From: Vicinamibacterales bacterium
Lineage (GTDB): Bacteria > Acidobacteriota > Vicinamibacteria > Vicinamibacterales > UBA2999
Reading direction: 5' to 3'
Length of the DNA: 64,000 bases
Assembly: GCA_030680175.1 (NCBI GenBank)
Contig: JAUXWO010000050.1
Span: forward strand, 1-64,000
Shown: piece by piece, positions 10,235-17,627 of the stretch
How positions within the stretch are numbered: the first letter of the stretch is position 1
Layout of the letters: the number at the start of each line of letters is the position of its first letter
Program-made: the position numbers and the translations under genes
Notes under the pieces: model-generated
Seen by the model: the letters and a program-made list of their open reading frames with translations, nothing else
What the model was told of the DNA's origin: nothing
Database searches by the model: none

Positions 10235-10270
10235 AACACTCGTGTCTACAGAAGCGAGGGAAGATCCCGG

Positions 10271-10317
10271 CGGCCGGTGCGATCCTGAGCCGCCGCGGCT
10301 GAACCGCAGTCGTTAGC
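10271..10317 (+). other. attC site 4, right half
   Basis: The sequence resumes with GGCCGGTGCG, contains L' CGGCTGAACCGC and ends with the core GTTAGCC (10311-10317). Removing the IS and one CGGC copy restores a 74-bp site with the same L boxes as attC1 and attC2. The right core departs from the consensus at one base. Confidence 0.83.
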
Positions 10318-10366
10318 CGGACGAGACCAAGGTGCGACCCCGATTTAAGTTGCCGGCACAGGAGGT

Positions 10367-11053
10367 ATGGTGTTTGCCATCAATCATGCTGCGACCGCTC
10401 TCTTCATCCGTCGACGGTACCCAGATGTTGCGTTCATTCCGATCCTGCTCTCCGTTCAAGTCATGGAGTTGCTGTGGGTCACACTGAATTACCTGGGCCT
10501 CGAACGAACCACGACGGAGCCTGTGGTGCGCTACGTCGGCGACATCCACCTCGAGTTCATGCCGTACTCGCACTCCGTCACCACCATGCTCGCTGTTGCA
10601 GGATTGTCATGGGCCGCAGGCGCGGCGTTCCGAAGACCGCAGCTGGGGGCCGCGTTCGGCATCGGTGTGCTGTCGCATCTTCTACTGGATCTGGCTACTC
10701 ACAACGGAGACATTGCTCTGGCTCCATTCACTGGGAGTGAGGGGTACGGGACGTATCTCTATGGCAGGCTGCCAGCTCTCGCCTTCGTCGTCGAGCTCGG
10801 CTTTGGCGTCCTCTGCTGGTGGGTGTACCGTGGGGGCCGGGCGCTGTTGGCCGTCATCGTAGGCTTTAACCTGGCCAACCTGTCTCTGTTCTTCCCAGCA
10901 GTGCCGGGCCTTGAAGGAATGCTGGCGGGCCGGTCACAGCTACTTGTGACCGTGATTCTCGTTCAAATTGGCGTCACGCTTTGGGCCATTTGGTGGGCTG
11001 CGAACCACCGCGGCCCCCGAGAATCGCCGCCTACCGCGACCCACGCCGGCTAA
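10367..11053 (+). CDS. YdjM-like (DUF457-type) membrane protein, cassette 5
   Basis: A 228-aa polytopic protein with about six hydrophobic segments. His and Asp residues are placed as in membrane-bound metal-dependent hydrolases of the YdjM group: INHAAT (His7), MPYSHSVTT (His69) and VLSHLLLDLATH (His104, Asp108, His112). The physiological substrate is unknown. The strong GGAGGT sequence ends immediately before the ATG at 10367, too close for that start; a GTG one codon later, or a downstream start, may be used. The TAA stop (11051-11053) overlaps the R'' box of attC5. Confidence 0.72.
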   Translation: MVFAINHAATALFIRRRYPDVAFIPILLSVQVMELLWVTLNYLGLERTTTEPVVRYVGDIHLEFMPYSHSVTTMLAVAGLSWAAGAAFRRPQLGAAFGIGVLSHLLLDLATHNGDIALAPFTGSEGYGTYLYGRLPALAFVVELGFGVLCWWVYRGGRALLAVIVGFNLANLSLFFPAVPGLEGMLAGRSQLLVTVILVQIGVTLWAIWWAANHRGPRESPPTATHAG

Positions 11054-11135
11054 CAATCGCGTGAAGCCGCGGGCGCCCGGCAGTTCGTGGCAGAATCCCG
11101 GCAGGCAGCCGCCGCGGCTCACGCGCCGGTTAGAC
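11048..11135 (+). other. attC recombination site 5 (88 bp)
   Basis: R'' GGCTAAC (11048-11054, containing the stop codon) and R' GTTAGAC (11129-11135). L'' CGCGTGAAGCCGCGG pairs with L' CCGCGGCTCACGCG, leaving one unpaired base. The variable terminal structure includes GTGGCAGAATCCCGGCAGGC (11087-11106), which is repeated exactly in attC7, so the two belong to one attC subfamily. Confidence 0.8.
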
Positions 11136-11182
11136 CGCACGAATGCCATCGGTGCGGTATGGTATCGTCATATACATCGACC

Positions 11183-11524
11183 ATGGGCGAGCTCGACGAT
11201 CTGGTGGCCGGGCTCGAGGGCTTCGAGTGGGACGACGGCAACTCGGCCAAGAACTGGCTGCGCCACGAAGTCCAGCAGGCCGAGGCCGAGCAGGCGCTGC
11301 TCAACACCCCGCTCGTCGTGGCTGTCACCCTCAAGCACGGGGCGGGCGAACCGCGCTACGTGGCCCTGGGGCAGACAGATACGGGGCGTCTCTTGACGGT
11401 GGTCTTCACCGTCCGCGGCACCAAGGTCCGTGTCATCTCGGCACGCGCGATGAGCAAACCGGAGCGGAAGGTTTATGGCGAAGTCCAAGCGAACTCCGAA
11501 GGCCGTCCCGGCGTTCAAGACTGA
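11183..11524 (+). CDS. brnT: BrnT family toxin, cassette 6
   Basis: From the ATG at 11183 the product has 113 aa: MGELDDLVAGLEGFEWDDGN, then NWLRHEV, EAEQALLNTPLVV, RYVALGQTDTGRLLTVVFTVRGTKVRVISARAMSKPERKVY. This is the BrnT layout (F-x-W-D-x-x-N/K start, G-x-T-x-x-GR-L strand, RVISARxMxxxER end). BrnT is a RelE-fold ribonuclease toxin neutralised by BrnA. The frame stays open upstream to 11087 through attC5, and that part is not coding. The 3' end overlaps brnA (11475) by 50 bp. Confidence 0.88.
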   Translation: MGELDDLVAGLEGFEWDDGNSAKNWLRHEVQQAEAEQALLNTPLVVAVTLKHGAGEPRYVALGQTDTGRLLTVVFTVRGTKVRVISARAMSKPERKVYGEVQANSEGRPGVQD

Positions 11525-11858
11525 GGCGGAAGAGCGGCGGTTCTGGGAAACGCACGACACCACGGCCTACGTCGACTGGTCGGCGGCGAAGCCCGCGCGC
11601 TTTCCCAATCTGAAGCCATCGACGGAGACGATCTCCCTTCGGCTCCCGGCCGGCCTGCTGGCCGACTTGAAGGCACTCGCGAACAAGCAGGATGTGCCCT
11701 ATCAGTCGTTGCTCAAAGTGTTCCTCGCCGACCGGGTGGCTCGAGAGTGGCGCGCGTCGCGCGTCTCCGGCGCGCGGTCGAACAAAGCGGTGCAGCCGAC
11801 GAGCCGCGCTCGGAAGGGTGCCAAGTCGCCAAGGCGTACCCGCGCGGCTCGCGGCTGA
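11475..11858 (+). CDS. brnA: BrnA family antitoxin, with attC-encoded C-terminal tail
   Basis: A 127-aa protein: MAKSKRTPKAVPAFKTEAEERRFWETHDTTAYVDW is the typical BrnA N-terminus, followed by a ribbon-helix-helix (ETISLRLPAGLLADLKALAN, then VPYQSLLKVFLADRV). It binds BrnT and represses the operon in characterised systems. The start overlaps the end of brnT. No stop occurs before attC6, so the last 27 residues (from about residue 101, RSNKAVQPTSRARKG onward) are translated from the recombination site itself. The tail is basic and probably disordered. Confidence 0.85.
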   Translation: MAKSKRTPKAVPAFKTEAEERRFWETHDTTAYVDWSAAKPARFPNLKPSTETISLRLPAGLLADLKALANKQDVPYQSLLKVFLADRVAREWRASRVSGARSNKAVQPTSRARKGAKSPRRTRAARG

Positions 11859-11874
11859 CCGCTGGTCGTTGGGC
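11777..11874 (+). other. attC recombination site 6 (98 bp)
   Basis: R'' GTCGAAC (11777-11783) and R' GTTGGGC (11868-11874; fits GTTRRRY). L'' AGCGGTGCAGCCG pairs with CGGCTGACCGCT apart from the single extrahelical base. The left core is degenerate and pairs with R' at only 5 of 7 positions. The site overlaps the 3' end of brnA. Confidence 0.75.
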
Positions 11875-12068
11875 GGACACGAATCGACGAACACGACGAA
11901 TACGAACGGACGCCGCGGCACAGTCACTCGCCCGGCGCGCCCGCGTCGCGAGCGGTTGTGCTTCTGTGTCCGGGTGTCAGCCGGGACGACCGATGGGGGC
12001 AGAGAACGTCGGATATTAGACCGGTCTTCTTCGCGATGCGAGCGAGCATGCGAGGCCCAATCTCCTCG

Positions 12069-12410
12069 TCATCGTGAAAGGCAAAGAACGAAGTCTGGCC
12101 AGCCATCGCGACTGAGCGTCCGATGCGAGCCGGACACCCGTGTGACCTGCCAGTCAATCCGGATCACGGACTTCGGTGTCGTCTGCGTCTTCTGGCTGAA
12201 CACATCCGGGACCACGGCGGCATCATCGGCCACGTGGTGCACGATCCGCCACGACTGGTCGCGGTCGTTGATGCGAAGGTCGTGACACTGCTTGCCGATG
12301 TCCGGGATCGGTCGCGACTGCGGCAGGGCAAGCGTCGCTCCTTGTTGCAGCCGGCGGAGCAGGAACCCCGCTTCGATGCGCGCCTCGGGGCTGAGCGGAG
12401 GCGACTTCAC
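12069..12410 (-). CDS. HigB/RelE-like (phage Gp49-type) toxin, possibly C-terminally decayed, cassette 7
   Basis: A GTG at 12410 opens a 113-aa frame. Residues 1-80 follow the phage-derived Gp49-like HigB/RelE family: LSPEARIEAGFLLRRLQQG, then SRPIPDIGKQCHDLRINDRD, SWRIVHHV and VFSQKTQTTPKSVI. These are ribosome-dependent mRNA interferases. After TPKSVI the usual short C-terminal helix is replaced by an unrelated stretch, which suggests a frameshift or recombination there. The gene runs opposite to the other cassettes but is bounded by attC6 and attC7. No antitoxin is certain; an overlapping minus-strand frame (11924-12103) reading FHDDEEIGPRMLARIAKKTG could be a remnant. Confidence 0.65.
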   Translation of the reverse strand: MKSPPLSPEARIEAGFLLRRLQQGATLALPQSRPIPDIGKQCHDLRINDRDQSWRIVHHVADDAAVVPDVFSQKTQTTPKSVIRIDWQVTRVSGSHRTLSRDGWPDFVLCLSR

Positions 12411-12505
12411 CTCTCATTTGCGCCAGACAAGGGGCGTGTCAGGAGGCCGCGGCACTGCCAGGCCATGTCGAATCCGACAAACCGTCGCGAAAAAGGCAGC
12501 TCGCA

Positions 12506-12587
12506 GCCTCACCACCGGGTGGAGCCGACGGCTCCTGTGGCAGAATCCCGGCAGGCGGACGCCGCGGCTCACCCGGAGGCGCCAGGC
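12506..12587 (+). other. attC recombination site 7 (82 bp), degenerate cores
   Basis: L'' CCGGGTGGAGCCG (12515-12527) pairs with L' CGGCTCACCCGG (12565-12576) with one extrahelical base, as in the other sites. The cores are decayed: R'' GCCTCAC (12506-12512) and R' GCCAGGC (12581-12587), so the GTT cleavage triplet is lost. It shares the 20-bp GTGGCAGAATCCCGGCAGGC (12537-12556) with attC5. Confidence 0.65.
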
Positions 12588-12615
12588 CGCAGAGACACCA
12601 ACGAGGATCACGCCA

Positions 12616-13044
12616 ATGATCGCTTCAGTGTTCCCACTGCTCTTCTTAATCGCCGCGATCGTCGTGCTTGGCGTAACAGGGAACCTGTTTGCCACGTCAC
12701 CTCTCGTCATTGCGGCTCAGGTCGCGGCGGTCGGGGTCAGCGTCTGGGCCCGGCGCTCTTTCCAGAGAGGCACGTTTCGCGTGACGGCGACACCTGGCAG
12801 CAGTTCGATCATCAGAGACGGTCCATATCGTCTTGTTCGGCACCCGATGTACTCAGCGGCGCTACTCATGGTGTGGACGGGAGTGGTCAGTCATCTGGCG
12901 GTGATGACCCTCGCGATCGGGATCGCGGTCACCGCAGTGGTGATCACCAGAGTCGTCGCCGAGGAACGGTTGCTTCGCGCGCGATATTCCGAGTACGACG
13001 ACTACACCCGCTCGACGAAGGCGCTGGTGCCGTACGTGTTCTGA
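12616..13044 (+). CDS. Isoprenylcysteine carboxyl methyltransferase (ICMT/PEMT)-like membrane protein
   Basis: A 142-aa protein with about four membrane segments. The motif YRLVRHPMYSAALLM (Arg-His-Pro-x-Tyr) and the downstream EERLLRARYSEYDDYTRSTKALVPYVF are the SAM-binding signature of ICMT-related bacterial methyltransferases. The methylated substrate is unknown. The ATG at 12616 is chosen because of the CGAGGA ribosome-binding site 8-9 nt upstream; the longer open frame runs back into non-coding DNA. It follows attC7 closely and is the last gene that can be placed in the array. The 12-bp ACGAGGATCACG occurs both at its start (12601) and at its stop (13044). Confidence 0.82.
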   Translation: MIASVFPLLFLIAAIVVLGVTGNLFATSPLVIAAQVAAVGVSVWARRSFQRGTFRVTATPGSSSIIRDGPYRLVRHPMYSAALLMVWTGVVSHLAVMTLAIGIAVTAVVITRVVAEERLLRARYSEYDDYTRSTKALVPYVF

Positions 13045-13106
13045 CGAGGATCACGTCCGCGGGCACCGAGTGAGACCCCTTCGGCACCAGGCTGGCATGG
13101 CTTCGC

Positions 13107-13970
13107 ATGACCTCACAGAAGCGCCCCCACACCGCGAGAACGCGAGCGATGCCCGCCCTCGTGCCGTATCTCCTGGTGACCTTCGGATGGACGTGGACGA
13201 TCTGGTGGACCGCCGTGTTCGCCGGGCGCGCGTCGGTCGAGGTGCCATTGTCGCTCCTCTTCGTGCTGGGCGGCCTGGGTCCCGCGGCCGGATCGGTCTT
13301 CGTGCTCCGCAGTGCCGATCCGGCGTATCGACGGGAGTTCGTCCGAAGGCTGTGGGATCCGACACGGATCTCTGGCGTGTGGTGGCTCGCCCTGGCGGCC
13401 GTGGCCGTCGTCCCCGCCCTCGCCGGCTACCTGGCGGCGGCTGCCGTCGGTCATCCTCCGATCGCCGCGACCACGGTCACGCTTGGAGCCGTCGCCTTCA
13501 ATGCCGGGTTCGGCCTCGCCGCGGGAGCGGTCGAGGAGCCGGGGTGGCGGGGCGTCGCGCTGGATCTCCTGCGGAGCCGGATGCCCCCCGCTGCGGCGGC
13601 GATCCTCATCGGGATCCCGTGGGCCCTGTGGCATCTCCCGCTGTTCTTCCTGGAGGGCACCTATCAGCACGCCCTTGGGTTCGGGTCAGCGCGGTTCTGG
13701 CTGTTCAATGCCTTCCTGCTGTTGCTGAGCGTTCTCTACGTGTGGCTATGCAGCGGATCTCGCGGGAGCCTCCTGATCGCTGTCCTCGCCCACGCCGGCA
13801 CCAACGTTGCCGGAAGCCTGATTCCGCAGGATACTCTGTCGGACTCATTCAGGATTGTGTTCACCCTGCTCGCCGTTGTCGTCGTCTGGCTCACCCGCGG
13901 ACATCTCAACGTTCGCGACGACGTGGGCCGGCCTGCTGTGCCCGGACTCGATGCACGCTCTCGCGGATAG
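13107..13970 (+). CDS. CPBP family intramembrane glutamic endopeptidase
   Basis: A 287-aa protein with about eight hydrophobic segments. It carries the three conserved motifs of the CAAX-protease/Abi (CPBP) family: EEPGWRG (Glu-Glu...Arg), IPWALWHLPLFF (His) and LAHAGTN (His...Asn). Bacterial members process or sequester membrane peptides and some give bacteriocin or phage immunity; the substrate here is unknown. An alternative ATG at 13149 would remove 14 basic residues before the first membrane helix. No attC is seen on either side, so it may be the first resident gene beyond the array or a cassette that lost its site. Confidence 0.85.
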   Translation: MTSQKRPHTARTRAMPALVPYLLVTFGWTWTIWWTAVFAGRASVEVPLSLLFVLGGLGPAAGSVFVLRSADPAYRREFVRRLWDPTRISGVWWLALAAVAVVPALAGYLAAAAVGHPPIAATTVTLGAVAFNAGFGLAAGAVEEPGWRGVALDLLRSRMPPAAAAILIGIPWALWHLPLFFLEGTYQHALGFGSARFWLFNAFLLLLSVLYVWLCSGSRGSLLIAVLAHAGTNVAGSLIPQDTLSDSFRIVFTLLAVVVVWLTRGHLNVRDDVGRPAVPGLDARSRG

Positions 13971-14013
13971 CTGGGCATCCACACGAATCGACCCCCACGA
14001 ACTCGGACATCGC

Positions 14014-14415
14014 ATGAGTAACCCCACCACGTTCGCCCGCCGCGTGTTCTTCTGGTCCGGTGTGTACGGCATTCTGGTCCTGCTGCCGCAGTACCTCATC
14101 GAACTGGGCGTCGGTCCTCCCCTGGCCGCCCCGATCACGAGGCCGGAGCACTTCTACGGCTTCGTCGGCGTCGCCCTGGCATGGCAGGTCGTGTTCCTCG
14201 TCATTGCACGGGACGTGCGACGCTATCGCCTCATGATGCTCCCCTCGATTCTCGAGAAGCTGGCGTTTGGACTGCCCGTGCTGCTGCTCTTCGCGACGGG
14301 TCGCGTGGGGAGCGACGTGCTGCTGTTCGGTTGCCTTGACCTTGTGCTCGGCACGTTGTTCCTGGTCTCATTCGTCAAGACACGCGACGTCCAGGCCGGC
14401 GGCGCGACACGCTAG
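14014..14415 (+). CDS. Small polytopic membrane protein, unknown function
   Basis: A 133-aa protein from the ATG at 14014 (MSNPTTFARRVFFWSGVYGI) with four predicted membrane helices: SGVYGILVLLPQYLI, FVGVALAWQVVFLVIA, LAFGLPVLLLFATG and VLLFGCLDLVLGTLFLVSF. The layout resembles small uncharacterised acidobacterial membrane proteins. No catalytic motif is visible. It follows the CPBP gene by 43 bp in the same direction, so the two may be co-transcribed. The upstream open frame (from 13855) is discarded because it overlaps the CPBP gene. Confidence 0.65.
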   Translation: MSNPTTFARRVFFWSGVYGILVLLPQYLIELGVGPPLAAPITRPEHFYGFVGVALAWQVVFLVIARDVRRYRLMMLPSILEKLAFGLPVLLLFATGRVGSDVLLFGCLDLVLGTLFLVSFVKTRDVQAGGATR

Positions 14416-14504
14416 CCGTTTCAGGCGGAACCCGTCCTCCCTCACCGCTCCGGCACCCGCCACAGGTGCACGGGGCGGAGTATGATGGCCGGCGGGAAGA
14501 GGCC

Positions 14505-14545
14505 CTCGGCTCTCGGCTTTCGGCTTCCGGCTATCAGCTTTCGGC
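14505..14545. repeat. Tandem repeat CTCGGCTTTCGGCTTCCGGCT type
   Basis: Five degenerate 7-9 bp units of (T)CTCGGCT/TTTCGGCT just before the ribosome-binding site of the TPR gene. Its complement (AGCCGAAAGC) is the same family as the repeat at 31658-31711 and the short one at 20958-20980. Confidence 0.8.
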
Positions 14546-14566
14546 GCAAAAGGAGAGGGAGACACC

Positions 14567-16192
14567 ATGGGTTCGCGTCTGATGATGACGGTGGTCGTGG
14601 GGTTGCTGCTGGCGCTGCCGGTGACGGCGGCGGCGCAGCATGACGCACACGGCGGCGCCCCGGCGCCCGCGAGCCCGGCGGGCGAACTGCCCGACTACGT
14701 GGCCACACCGATCGCACTCCACCCGAAGGCCCTCGGTCCGTTCACGCGGCCCATCTCGTCGACCAATGCCGAGGCGCAGGCCTTCTTCGATCAGGGCATG
14801 CAGATGATGTACGCCTTCGCGCGCCTCGACGCCATCCGGTCGTTCCGCGAGGCGTGGAAGCGCGACCCGGACTGCGCCATCTGCTACTGGGGCGAAGGCT
14901 GGGCCTGGGGGTCGTACCTGAACGGGCCCATGACCGCCGACCAGTCGCCCTTCGCCTACGCCGCCACGCAGAAGGCCCTCGCGCTGCGGGCGAAGGCGAC
15001 GCCGAACGAACAGGCGTTCATCGATGCGCTCGCCGTCCGCTACGTCAAGGACTTCAACGCCGACACGCGCGTGGAGCAGGACCGCGCCTACGCCGAGGCG
15101 ATGCGGACGGTCGCCGAGCGCTACCCCGACGACCTCGACGCCGGCACGCTCTACGCCGATGCGCTCTTCCTGCTCGAGCCGCGCCGCGGCCGCCGCGACA
15201 TCAACGCAGACAGCATCAAGCGGCTGCACGGCGAACTCGAACGCGTCCTCGCCATGGACATCCGCCACCCCGGCGCGTGCCATCTCTACGTGCACGCGAC
15301 CGAGTCGACGGTGCGCCCCGAGAAGGCCGCCGCGTGCGCCGAGCTCCTCGAGGACTCCATTCCCGGCGCGAGCCACATCAACCACATGCCGTCGCACACG
15401 TTCAACGTGATGGGGCGGTGGGCCGACTCGGTGCGCGGCAACACCAAGGCCTGGCACTCGGACCTGAAGGCGGAGATCGGGGAAGGCTTCGCCATCTACC
15501 CGTCGCACAACCTGCACATGCTGCTCTTCGCCGCCTCGATGGACGGCCAGGGCGCCGTGGCCATCCAGGCGGGCAAGGACTACGCGAAGCTCACCGACGA
15601 CACGATGTACCACGTGCTGACGCTCGTGCGCTTCGGCCGCTTCGACGAGGTCCCGGCCGTGACGGCACGGCCCGAGCGCGACATCCCGGCCGGCATGTGG
15701 GACTTCGCGCAGGGGTACGCGAAGCTGCGTGAGGGCGACGTCACGTTTGCCCGCGCCTACCTCGCGCGCGTGACGAAGGCCGCCGAGACGTCCACGCAGA
15801 ACTTCCGCGCCCATCCGGCGCGCGTCCTCCTCGGCATCGTCGGGGGCATCCTCGAGGGCGAGATCCTGCGCCAGGAGGGCGACCTGCCCGGCGCGATCGC
15901 CGTGTTCGAACGGGCGGTGTCGCTCTTCGATGAGTTGGAGTACGACGAGCCCGAGCCGCTGCCCTTCGCCGCACGCCACTGGCTGGGCGCGGCGCTGCTG
16001 GAGGCCGAACGCTTCGCGGACGCCGAGCGCGTCTACCGCGACAGCCTCACGGCGCATCCGCACAACGGCTGGTCGCTCTACGGGCTGCAGCGCGCGCTGG
16101 CCGCGCAGGGCAAGCCGACGGCCGAGGTCGACGCCGATCTCGAAAAGGCGTGGGCACGGTCCGATACCTGGCTGCGCGGCTCTCGCTTCTGA
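14567..16192 (+). CDS. Secreted tetratricopeptide-repeat protein
   Basis: A 541-aa protein with a signal peptide (MGSRLMMTVVVGLLLALPVTAAAQ). After a His/Ala/Pro-rich linker come TPR-like helical pairs: AQAFFDQGMQMMYAFARLDAIRSFREAWKRDP early on, and GAIAVFERAVSLFDELEYD and FADAERVYRDSLTAHPHNGWSLYGLQRAL near the C-terminus. A central His-rich core has HPGACHLYVHATES, HINHMPSHTF and SHNLHMLLFAA; these histidines could bind a metal, which is inference. Purine-rich AGGAG and GAGGGAG precede the ATG. Likely a periplasmic scaffold; family members are frequent in Acidobacteriota. Confidence 0.85.
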   Translation: MGSRLMMTVVVGLLLALPVTAAAQHDAHGGAPAPASPAGELPDYVATPIALHPKALGPFTRPISSTNAEAQAFFDQGMQMMYAFARLDAIRSFREAWKRDPDCAICYWGEGWAWGSYLNGPMTADQSPFAYAATQKALALRAKATPNEQAFIDALAVRYVKDFNADTRVEQDRAYAEAMRTVAERYPDDLDAGTLYADALFLLEPRRGRRDINADSIKRLHGELERVLAMDIRHPGACHLYVHATESTVRPEKAAACAELLEDSIPGASHINHMPSHTFNVMGRWADSVRGNTKAWHSDLKAEIGEGFAIYPSHNLHMLLFAASMDGQGAVAIQAGKDYAKLTDDTMYHVLTLVRFGRFDEVPAVTARPERDIPAGMWDFAQGYAKLREGDVTFARAYLARVTKAAETSTQNFRAHPARVLLGIVGGILEGEILRQEGDLPGAIAVFERAVSLFDELEYDEPEPLPFAARHWLGAALLEAERFADAERVYRDSLTAHPHNGWSLYGLQRALAAQGKPTAEVDADLEKAWARSDTWLRGSRF

Positions 16193-16243
16193 GATTCGGG
16201 GTCGGGGTGGTCGTCGCCCCGACCCCTCCCCCCCCGCCCCCGG

Positions 16244-17545
16244 CTACTGCTTGCGGACCACGCCGCCCTGCATGACGAAGCTGACCTTCATCATCGCGCG
16301 GATGTCGGTGAGCGGGTCGCCGGGGACGGCCACGAGGTCGGCGATCTTGCCGGCCTCGACCGTGCCGAGCTCGTCCTCCATGTCGATCAGCCGCGCGGCC
16401 TCGAGCGTCGCCGACTGAATCGCCTTCATCGCCGGCATCCCCGCTTCGACCATGTAGGCGAACTCCAGCGCGTTGGCGCCGTGCGGCGCCACGCCCTGGT
16501 CGGTGCCGAACGCGATCTTCACGCCCGCCTTCCAGGCGCGGGCGAACGTGTCCTGGATCTGGGGCCCGATCGCCGCCGCCTTCGGCCGCACGATCTCGGG
16601 GAAGTACCCGTCGATCTGCGCCATCTCGGCGACGAACTTCCCGGCGCTGATCGTCGGCACGTAGTAGGTGCCGCGCGTCTTCATCTCCTCCATGATCTCC
16701 GGCGTCATGTAGGTGCCGTGGTCGATCGAGTGGACCCCGGCGCGGACCGCGCGCATCATGCCCTCGGCGCCGTGCGCGTGCGCGGCCACCTTCATGCCGT
16801 AGTCGCGCGCCGTCTCGACGACCGCGGCCAGCTCCGCCTCCGTGAAGAGCGGCGCGTCGCCGCTCTTCGCGAGGCTTAGCACGCCGCCGGTCGACGCAAT
16901 CTTGATGAGGTCGGCGCCGTCCTTGTAGCGCTGGCGGACCGCCGCCCGCATCGCATCGGGGCCATCCGCGATCCCGGGCAGGATGGGCCGCAGCGCCTCC
17001 TGCAGCTCGCTGGCGAGGCCGTTGGTCCCATCCCCGTGCCCGCCCGTCGTCGTCACGCCCCCGGCGCCGATGATGCGCGGCCCCGTGATCCAGCCCTTGG
17101 TGACGGCATCGCGCAGCGCGAGATTCAGCTTCTGGCCGGCCCCCAGGTCGCGGACCGTGGTGAACCCCGCCATCAGCGTGCGCTCCATGTAGGTCGTGGC
17201 GCGCAGCGCCGTGTCGGCCGGATTCATGAAGAACCCTTCCGCGTAGCTCGCCGGCGACGACTGGCTCGTGATGTGGACGTGCATGTCCATGAGCCCCGGC
17301 ATCAGCGTCGCATTGCGCAGGTCGATGACGGTGTCGCCCGCGGCGGGCGCGGCGTAGCCGTCCACGACCCGCGCGATGCGGGTGCCGTCCACCACGACGG
17401 TCACCGCGGTCCGCACCGTGTCCGCGCGCCCGTCAATCAGCCGGCCCGCATGAATCAGGATGTCGGCCGCGGCCGTCGCCGGCACCGCCACCGCCAGCAG
17501 CCCCGCCGCCGCCGTTGCCCACACCCGCCTCGTCACTCCACGCAT
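16244..17545 (-). CDS. Secreted amidohydrolase (imidazolonepropionase/Xaa-Pro dipeptidase-like)
   Basis: A 433-aa protein; the ATG at 17545 is chosen for its GGAGG ribosome-binding site and signal peptide ([22 protein letters not shown]). Amidohydrolase metal ligands are in place: MDMHVHI after LMPGL, the lysine of [24 protein letters not shown] and FGTDQGV. The strand-rich N- and C-terminal parts ([28 protein letters not shown]) complete the composite fold. Substrate unknown; relatives hydrolyse dipeptides, cyclic amides or mycotoxins. It lies 82 nt downstream of the aminotransferase on the same strand, a probable operon. Confidence 0.92.
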   Translation of the reverse strand: MRGVTRRVWATAAAGLLAVAVPATAAADILIHAGRLIDGRADTVRTAVTVVVDGTRIARVVDGYAAPAAGDTVIDLRNATLMPGLMDMHVHITSQSSPASYAEGFFMNPADTALRATTYMERTLMAGFTTVRDLGAGQKLNLALRDAVTKGWITGPRIIGAGGVTTTGGHGDGTNGLASELQEALRPILPGIADGPDAMRAAVRQRYKDGADLIKIASTGGVLSLAKSGDAPLFTEAELAAVVETARDYGMKVAAHAHGAEGMMRAVRAGVHSIDHGTYMTPEIMEEMKTRGTYYVPTISAGKFVAEMAQIDGYFPEIVRPKAAAIGPQIQDTFARAWKAGVKIAFGTDQGVAPHGANALEFAYMVEAGMPAMKAIQSATLEAARLIDMEDELGTVEAGKIADLVAVPGDPLTDIRAMMKVSFVMQGGVVRKQ

Positions 17546-17627
17546 GCGCTGTCCTCCATCCCGAATGTCACCTGGCGAAGTGGCTCGACCGACGAGGCAC
17601 TCCCAGCGCATCATCAACAACGCTCCC

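Larger units (their letters stand above)
9011..10266 (+). mobile_element. IS3-family insertion sequence, 1256 bp, complete
   Basis: Terminal inverted repeats of 26 bp: left 9011-9036 (TGATCTTCCCTCG, then GTAGACAC) and right 10241-10266, reverse-complementing with 20 of 26 matches. CGGC flanks both ends (9007-9010 and 10267-10270) as a 4-bp target duplication. Inside are orfA and orfB joined by a -1 slippery run of seven A, with a D-D-35-E transposase. All parts look intact, so the element could be active. It lies within an attC site. Confidence 0.93.

Noticed and set aside
12123-13073. 316-codon plus-strand frame across the HigB-like and ICMT-like genes
   Set aside because: The ICMT-like gene in another frame has a ribosome-binding site and SAM motif; this frame yields Arg/His-rich sequence without motifs.
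13045-14013. attC sites flanking the CPBP protease
   Set aside because: No GTTRRRY core with a matching L-box hairpin is found around 13045-13106 or 13971-14013, so I do not extend the array this far.
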